From assembly GCA_004296145.1 (NCBI GenBank), contig SEBM01000127.1, positions 1 through 9,162 on the forward strand: a stretch of 9,162 nucleotides of DNA, written 5' to 3'. Each line of letters opens with the position of its first letter. The stretch's first letter is position 1. The notes under the pieces are model-generated. The model made no database searches. It was not told the origin of the DNA and worked only from the letters and a program-made list of their open reading frames with translations. Below are positions 7,001-9,162 of this stretch, piece by piece. The position numbers and the translations under genes were made by a program. This DNA comes from Flavobacterium sp. (lineage in GTDB: Bacteria > Bacteroidota > Bacteroidia > Flavobacteriales > Flavobacteriaceae).

Positions 7001-7321
7001 GCATATTCTAATGCTAACTGGTCTAAAATCAAAGAATCAACAACAACTTATTCTGAAACTTGTACATTAGGAATTGAAGACAATGTTTTTGATAAAGTGT
7101 CGCTATATCCAAACCCTACTAAAGGAGAATTAAACATCCAAAAAGTTAGTTTAGAAAAAGCAACTGTTTATAATTCGTTAGGTCAATTAGTAAAAACATT
7201 TACTTTGGATTCTTCTAACGTAAATAATACGATCAATTTATCTGGTCTGCCAAAAGGAATATACTATGTATACTTAATTAATCAGGACGCCGCTTCTGCT
7301 AAGAAAGTAATAGTAGAATAA
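4037..7321 (+). CDS. Secreted multi-module leucine-rich-repeat protein with T9SS sorting domain
   Basis: A 1094-residue cell-surface or secreted protein, probably a binding protein with no enzymatic site visible. The start is ATG at 4037, giving signal peptide MKTKLLLLLLLANFSFYAQ; an in-frame TTG at 3932 would put 35 polar residues before it and is rejected. Residues about 20-165 form a beta-rich domain resembling carbohydrate-binding modules (NGSLETW, P.NW, ending IDDVTVYDD). Three LRR modules follow, at about 171-413, 419-705 and 709-1009. Each starts with an N-cap, IPD.NFE..LI.LGID, and ends with a C-cap, L.CI.V.......W......C, whose two cysteines may pair. Between the caps are 7, 8 and 8 repeats of exactly 21 residues (N.LT.LDVSKN.AL..L.C..). 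Residues about 1021-1094 (YPNPTKGEL, then GIYYVYL and KKVIVE) are a type A T9SS C-terminal domain, cleaved on export through the outer membrane. The gene stands alone, between a divergent subtilase and a terminator. Ligand unknown. Confidence 0.93.
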   Translation: MKTKLLLLLLLANFSFYAQTNLVPNGSLETWASGVPQNWSVSNSVTQSLDASGGTYSAKLSYTTVSPKIIASVPLKAGATYTIKYKYKYLSSNYGGDHPISLKISATGSASSISSSVFATNNLWTEKETTFTPDSDLSYDLSISSFSFDSQAFDFLIDDVTVYDDNESLQYTDIPDLNFEKRLIALGIDQDGENGKVLTSSIASVTELNISHKSIADMTGIQDFVALTILECYGNELTTLDVSKNVNLIALSCGENKLTSLDLSKNLALQELSFSYNQLTTIDLSKNLALTSLACYSNKLTNLDVSHNLALKSLECQTNQLTTIDVSKNLALGTLGVSSNKLTDLDVSANLDLIDLYCTENFLTNLDISKNTLLKTLDCTHNQLKCILVSNVDHAYTSWNNYKDKSAIFTKDCDAATAIPDLNFERKLISLGIDTGTPDGQVLTANIVSLTSLNVSVSSITDMTGIQDFKALTSLNCNQNSLKELNVSKNTALTILHCNYNQIAALDVSNNLALIELICYANKLTSLDVKKNTALTKLDSGSNQYTTLDVSSNTALTFLGCNTSQLTSIDVSKNTALKLLDCRENKITNLDISKLTALTELYCESNQLKDLDVSKNKSLELINCSKNQLTTLDISAHPAAIGLYANSNQLTSLNLKNGNNVNFQLLYLNLTNNPNLSCIQVDDKVYSDANWSTKKDATASYETTCTSYYTEIPDSNFEKKLIDLGIDTDGLNGKVTIANIEKVTYLDLSNSNISDLTGIEKFTALTYLDCNYNNLSTIDVSKNKLLTKLSLHDNKLTSLDVSANTELYNLTFSMNQISTIDLSHNTKVHYVGADRNKLSNIDLTANPEIEILYCGDNNLTTLNVSNLPNLLQLNCTYTTISAIDVTSNPKLEMLYFNDSKLKTLDLSKNPLLKNLNVSDNELTTLDLSHNPLLEIVFIEFNPLTSLNVQNGNNKNFILPSETAKKAASGIATSFLNNLQLKCIKVDDAAYSNANWSKIKESTTTYSETCTLGIEDNVFDKVSLYPNPTKGELNIQKVSLEKATVYNSLGQLVKTFTLDSSNVNNTINLSGLPKGIYYVYLINQDAASAKKVIVE
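4739..5179 (+). repeat. LRR array of module 1: seven 63-bp units
   Basis: Seven in-frame units of exactly 63 bp (21 codons) with no insertions or deletions. The DNA is strikingly similar between some units: near-identical 18-mers of the form TCTAAAAATTTAGCATTA start at 4826, 4889, 4952 and 5015, each exactly 63 bp apart. This suggests recent expansion by unequal exchange or slippage, or gene conversion among units. Confidence 0.85.
5474..5977 (+). repeat. LRR array of module 2: eight 63-bp units
   Basis: Eight in-frame 21-codon units without indels, followed by a partial unit leading into a LTSLNLKNGNN motif (which recurs as LTSLNVQNGNN in module 3) and the C-cap. The DNA is more diverged between units than in module 1, though several share AATACTGC or close variants at the N.AL position. 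Confidence 0.8.
6353..6856 (+). repeat. LRR array of module 3: eight 63-bp units
   Basis: Eight in-frame 21-codon units, the most diverged of the three arrays. The repeated cysteine is kept in only two full units (YCGD and NCTY), plus the NCNY-type position just before the array (DCNY). Several units carry N-P (NPEIE, NPKLE, NPLLK, NPLLE) where the other modules have N.AL. Confidence 0.8.
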
Positions 7322-7338
7322 TACAATTTAGTTCAACC

Positions 7339-7378
7339 AAAAAATCCCATTTTCATTAATTTGAAAATGGGATTTTTT
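7339..7378. terminator. Bidirectional terminator between the LRR and MBL-hydrolase genes
   Basis: A perfect 17-bp stem: 7339-7355 (AAAAAATCCCATTTTCA) pairs with 7362-7378, with a TTAATT loop. The plus strand ends in a run of eight T (7373-7380), and the minus strand ends in a T run from the AAAAAA at 7339-7344. It lies 17 nt after the LRR stop and 19 nt after the end of the convergent hydrolase gene, so it can serve both. Confidence 0.92.
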
Positions 7379-7397
7379 TTATGTTTTAAAATATCTT

Positions 7398-8255
7398 TTA
7401 AAGAATTTCTTCGCAGGTAAAAACCTCTTTAAGCCTTACACCTTTTTCAGTATGCTCAACTGTAATGATTTGGTTGTGCGCATCATGTTCCAAAAACAAA
7501 TAATGATTATTATCTGCGGCTGCATTTAGAAATTTAGATTTCTCCGGCATTGTCAATAAAGGTCTTGTATCGTAACCCATAACATAAGGCAGCGGAATAT
7601 GCCCGGCTGTAGCTAATAAATCGGCACAAAAAACAATAGTTTTATCCTGATATTTAATATACGGAATCATTTGTTTTTCGGTATGACCGTCAACGTAGAA
7701 AATGTCAAAACCTAATTCTTCTGAAAATCCAAAATCTTCATTTGGTCTTTTTATAAAATTTAATTGTCCGCTTTCCTGCATTGGCAAAATATTTTCAGAC
7801 AAAAAAGAAGCTTTTTCTCGTGGGTTTGGTTTCGTAGCCCATTCCCAATGATTTTCGTTTGTCCAGTATTTTGCATTTTTAAAAGCCGGTTCGTAACCCG
7901 TTTTATCAGCATTCCATTGTACACTTCCTCCGCAATGATCAAAATGAAGATGCGTCATAAAAACATCGGTAATATCATCTCGGTGAAAACCATATTTAGC
8001 CAGGGATTTATCCATAGAATGCGATCCCCAAAGCGAATAATATCCAAAGAATTTCTCTGATTGTTTATCGCCCATTCCGGTATCGATCAAAATCAGGCGG
8101 TTTCCGTCTTCAATAAGCAGACAACGCGCTGCAATATCAATTAAATTATTTTCATCGGCAGGATTGGTTTTATTCCAAATTGTTTTAGGAACAACACCAA
8201 ACATGGCGCCACCATCTAACTTAAAATTTCCGGATTCTATTGGGTAAAGTTTCAT
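7398..8255 (-). CDS. Metallo-beta-lactamase-fold hydrolase, lactonase-like
   Basis: A 285-residue cytoplasmic protein (no signal peptide) of the MBL superfamily. Metal-binding residues are all visible: His102, His104, Asp106 and His107 in THLHFDHCGG, then His191 in VDGHTEKQ, Asp212 in FCADLL and probably His257 in FLEHDAH. The IDTGMGD strand (57-63) is also typical. The motif pattern and length fit the family that includes YtnP- and AiiA-type lactonases, but MBL folds cover many substrates and the real one cannot be read here. Three in-frame starts exist: TTG at 8282, ATG at 8270 and ATG at 8255. I choose 8255 (MKLYPIESGNF) because a perfect -7 promoter element at 8287-8280 places the transcript start close to 8272, leaving a short leader only for this ATG. 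It is convergent with the LRR gene and 86 bp from the end of the upstream coiled-coil gene. Confidence 0.9.
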   Translation of the reverse strand: MKLYPIESGNFKLDGGAMFGVVPKTIWNKTNPADENNLIDIAARCLLIEDGNRLILIDTGMGDKQSEKFFGYYSLWGSHSMDKSLAKYGFHRDDITDVFMTHLHFDHCGGSVQWNADKTGYEPAFKNAKYWTNENHWEWATKPNPREKASFLSENILPMQESGQLNFIKRPNEDFGFSEELGFDIFYVDGHTEKQMIPYIKYQDKTIVFCADLLATAGHIPLPYVMGYDTRPLLTMPEKSKFLNAAADNNHYLFLEHDAHNQIITVEHTEKGVRLKEVFTCEEIL

Positions 8256-8279
8256 GAGAGTAAATTTCATTATTTGAAA

Positions 8280-8287
8280 CAAAGCTA
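8280..8287 (-). promoter_or_regulatory. -7 promoter element of the MBL-hydrolase gene
   Basis: The minus strand reads TAGCTTTG, an exact match to the Bacteroidota sigma-A -7 consensus TAnnTTTG. The expected -33 region about 19 nt upstream reads TTTTAGC, only a weak match to TTTG. Predicted transcription would begin within about 10 nt downstream, which supports the ATG at 8255 as start. Confidence 0.5.
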
Positions 8288-8303
8288 GGAAATTGGATTT
8301 CCT
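8287..8303. promoter_or_regulatory. Inverted repeat within the MBL-hydrolase promoter
   Basis: AGGAAAT-TGG-ATTTCCT (7-bp arms, 3-bp spacer) touches the -7 element and fills most of the space toward -33. A dimeric regulator bound here would block RNA polymerase, so it is a candidate operator. Evidence is positional only. Confidence 0.33.
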
Positions 8304-8341
8304 TATGCTAAAATTTGAAATTAAAAAACTCCCAAAAGCTT

Positions 8342-9162
8342 TTAATTAAGTGTTACAGAAGTGCTTCCCATAATTTCCTGTTTGTCAAAAAAATTGACAA
8401 AATAAGTTCCTTTCTTAAACTGATATCCTTCTGCAGGATTCAGAATTCCGTAAATATTTGACAGTTTTCCCTGAAAATCAACAGCAACTATAAAACTATA
8501 AACCAATGCTTTGCCATTATCAAATTCAATAAGTTTATTTTCTCCCAAAACACTGTTTTTTTGATCCAGAACCTGAACATAAAAAACTCTTTTTCCCGTT
8601 TTAGCGGCAGAATTACCTGTAACAGAAAAACTTACTTTTAATTTTTTTGTGTTTCTTGCTTTATCAGTTTCGATTTCCTTTCCCGAACTTTTTTCCCTTA
8701 GCGCCACAACGTCAAAATTATCCGGTGTTAATCTGGAAGCATCTTTTAAGGTATGTTCTAATTTTTTTTGTTTTGAAATCAAAGTATCATTTTCTTCCTT
8801 TTGCTTACTCATGATAAGATCCTTACTTTGAATTTCAGTAAGCAGGTTTTTATTTTGTGATTTTAAATTTTTAATTTCCAAAACTTTAGCATTTAAGCTG
8901 GAAAGTTGTTTTCTGTAGATTTGTATTTGTGATGACGAAGGATTTTCTGAAGCTTTTATAATTTCCATCAAATTTTCGACATTCTTTCTTTCCAGTTCCA
9001 GTTCCTGAGATAATGCTGTTTTTTCTAAAATAGCTACATCATAAGCTAATTTTAAAGTATTTAAAGAGTCTAATATGTTTTTCTGTGCTACACTTTCTCT
9101 GTTAAGTTCTGAAAAATGTTTTGCAACAGTTTTTGTTTTTTCAGCTTTGATTGGTTCTTTAC
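8342..9162 (-). CDS. Coiled-coil protein of unknown function, 5' end outside the window
   Basis: The reading frame stays open without a stop from the stop codon at 8342-8344 to the window edge, giving 272 visible residues; the true start lies beyond 9162. A TTG and the adjacent ATG near 8971-8966 fall inside a continuous helical region and are unlikely starts. The first 175 or so visible residues are charged and Leu/Ile-rich, with heptad-like spacing (for example LSQELELERKNVENLMEII and LSSLNAKVLEIKNLK), so a long coiled coil is likely. The last 100 or so residues switch to a beta-rich domain (KVSFSVTGN, VFYVQVLD, LVYSFIVAV, TYFVNFFDKQ, STSVTLN). I do not recognise a named family. The helix-then-beta architecture suggests an assembly or scaffold role. 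It is followed by 86 bp before the hydrolase start, with no convincing terminator. Confidence 0.72.
   Translation of the reverse strand, partial: KEPIKAEKTKTVAKHFSELNRESVAQKNILDSLNTLKLAYDVAILEKTALSQELELERKNVENLMEIIKASENPSSSQIQIYRKQLSSLNAKVLEIKNLKSQNKNLLTEIQSKDLIMSKQKEENDTLISKQKKLEHTLKDASRLTPDNFDVVALREKSSGKEIETDKARNTKKLKVSFSVTGNSAAKTGKRVFYVQVLDQKNSVLGENKLIEFDNGKALVYSFIVAVDFQGKLSNIYGILNPAEGYQFKKGTYFVNFFDKQEIMGSTSVTLN

Noticed and set aside
7760..8060. Overlapping short open frames on both strands within the hydrolase gene
   Set aside because: They overlap the metal-binding core coding sequence and have no domain features of their own.
8255..8282. Upstream starts for the hydrolase (TTG 8282, ATG 8270)
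   Set aside because: Both lie inside or within a couple of bases of the predicted promoter/transcription start; the MKLYP start at 8255 fits better.
8318..8345. Possible terminator after the coiled-coil gene (AAAAGCTTTT then a T run on the minus strand)
   Set aside because: The palindrome has no loop, and the alternative stem is a short A/T helix with a bulge; too weak to call.

Overview
Nearly all of the window (about 240 to 9162) looks like chromosome from an AT-rich Bacteroidota bacterium, most likely Flavobacterium or a close relative in the Flavobacteriaceae. The clues are a type IX secretion (T9SS) C-terminal sorting domain, a lipoprotein-type S8 peptidase, Flavobacterium-style signal peptides, a near absence of Shine-Dalgarno sequences, and a TAnnTTTG-type -7 promoter element.

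Layout from left to right. Positions 1 to about 238 hold, on the minus strand, an internal fragment of a zinc-type quinone oxidoreductase resembling animal PIG3/TP53I3. It is readable as one protein only if a 45-nt GT...AG segment is removed. This looks like a eukaryotic spliced gene and stops abruptly next to the stop codon of the first bacterial gene. Next come two exported peptidase genes, both on the minus strand: an M1 zinc aminopeptidase (240-2126) and, transcriptionally upstream of it, an S8 subtilisin-like lipoprotein peptidase (2183-3799). A strong terminator hairpin lies between them. A 237-bp divergent intergenic region (3800-4036) with three AT-rich inverted repeats separates the subtilase from a large plus-strand gene (4037-7321). 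That gene encodes a 1094-residue secreted leucine-rich-repeat protein with three capped repeat modules and a T9SS sorting domain. A bidirectional terminator (7339-7378) follows. On the minus strand there is then a cytoplasmic metallo-beta-lactamase-fold hydrolase (7398-8255) with a recognisable -7 promoter element, and the 3' part of a coiled-coil protein gene (8342 to the window end) whose start lies outside.

The genes do not form one obvious pathway. The subtilase and the aminopeptidase could act in sequence on extracytoplasmic proteins (endoproteolysis, then N-terminal trimming). The LRR protein is probably on the cell surface and may bind glycans or protein partners. The MBL hydrolase and the coiled-coil protein look like independent housekeeping or unknown genes. 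No mobile element, CRISPR array, tRNA or rRNA was recognised.

The most unusual signal is the left end: an intron-bearing, PIG3-like fragment fused to flavobacterial DNA. It implies either a chimeric assembly (host plus bacterium) or a real junction. The most interesting protein is the LRR protein, with 23 full repeats of exactly 21 residues, a cysteine ladder, and matching N- and C-caps on each of three modules.
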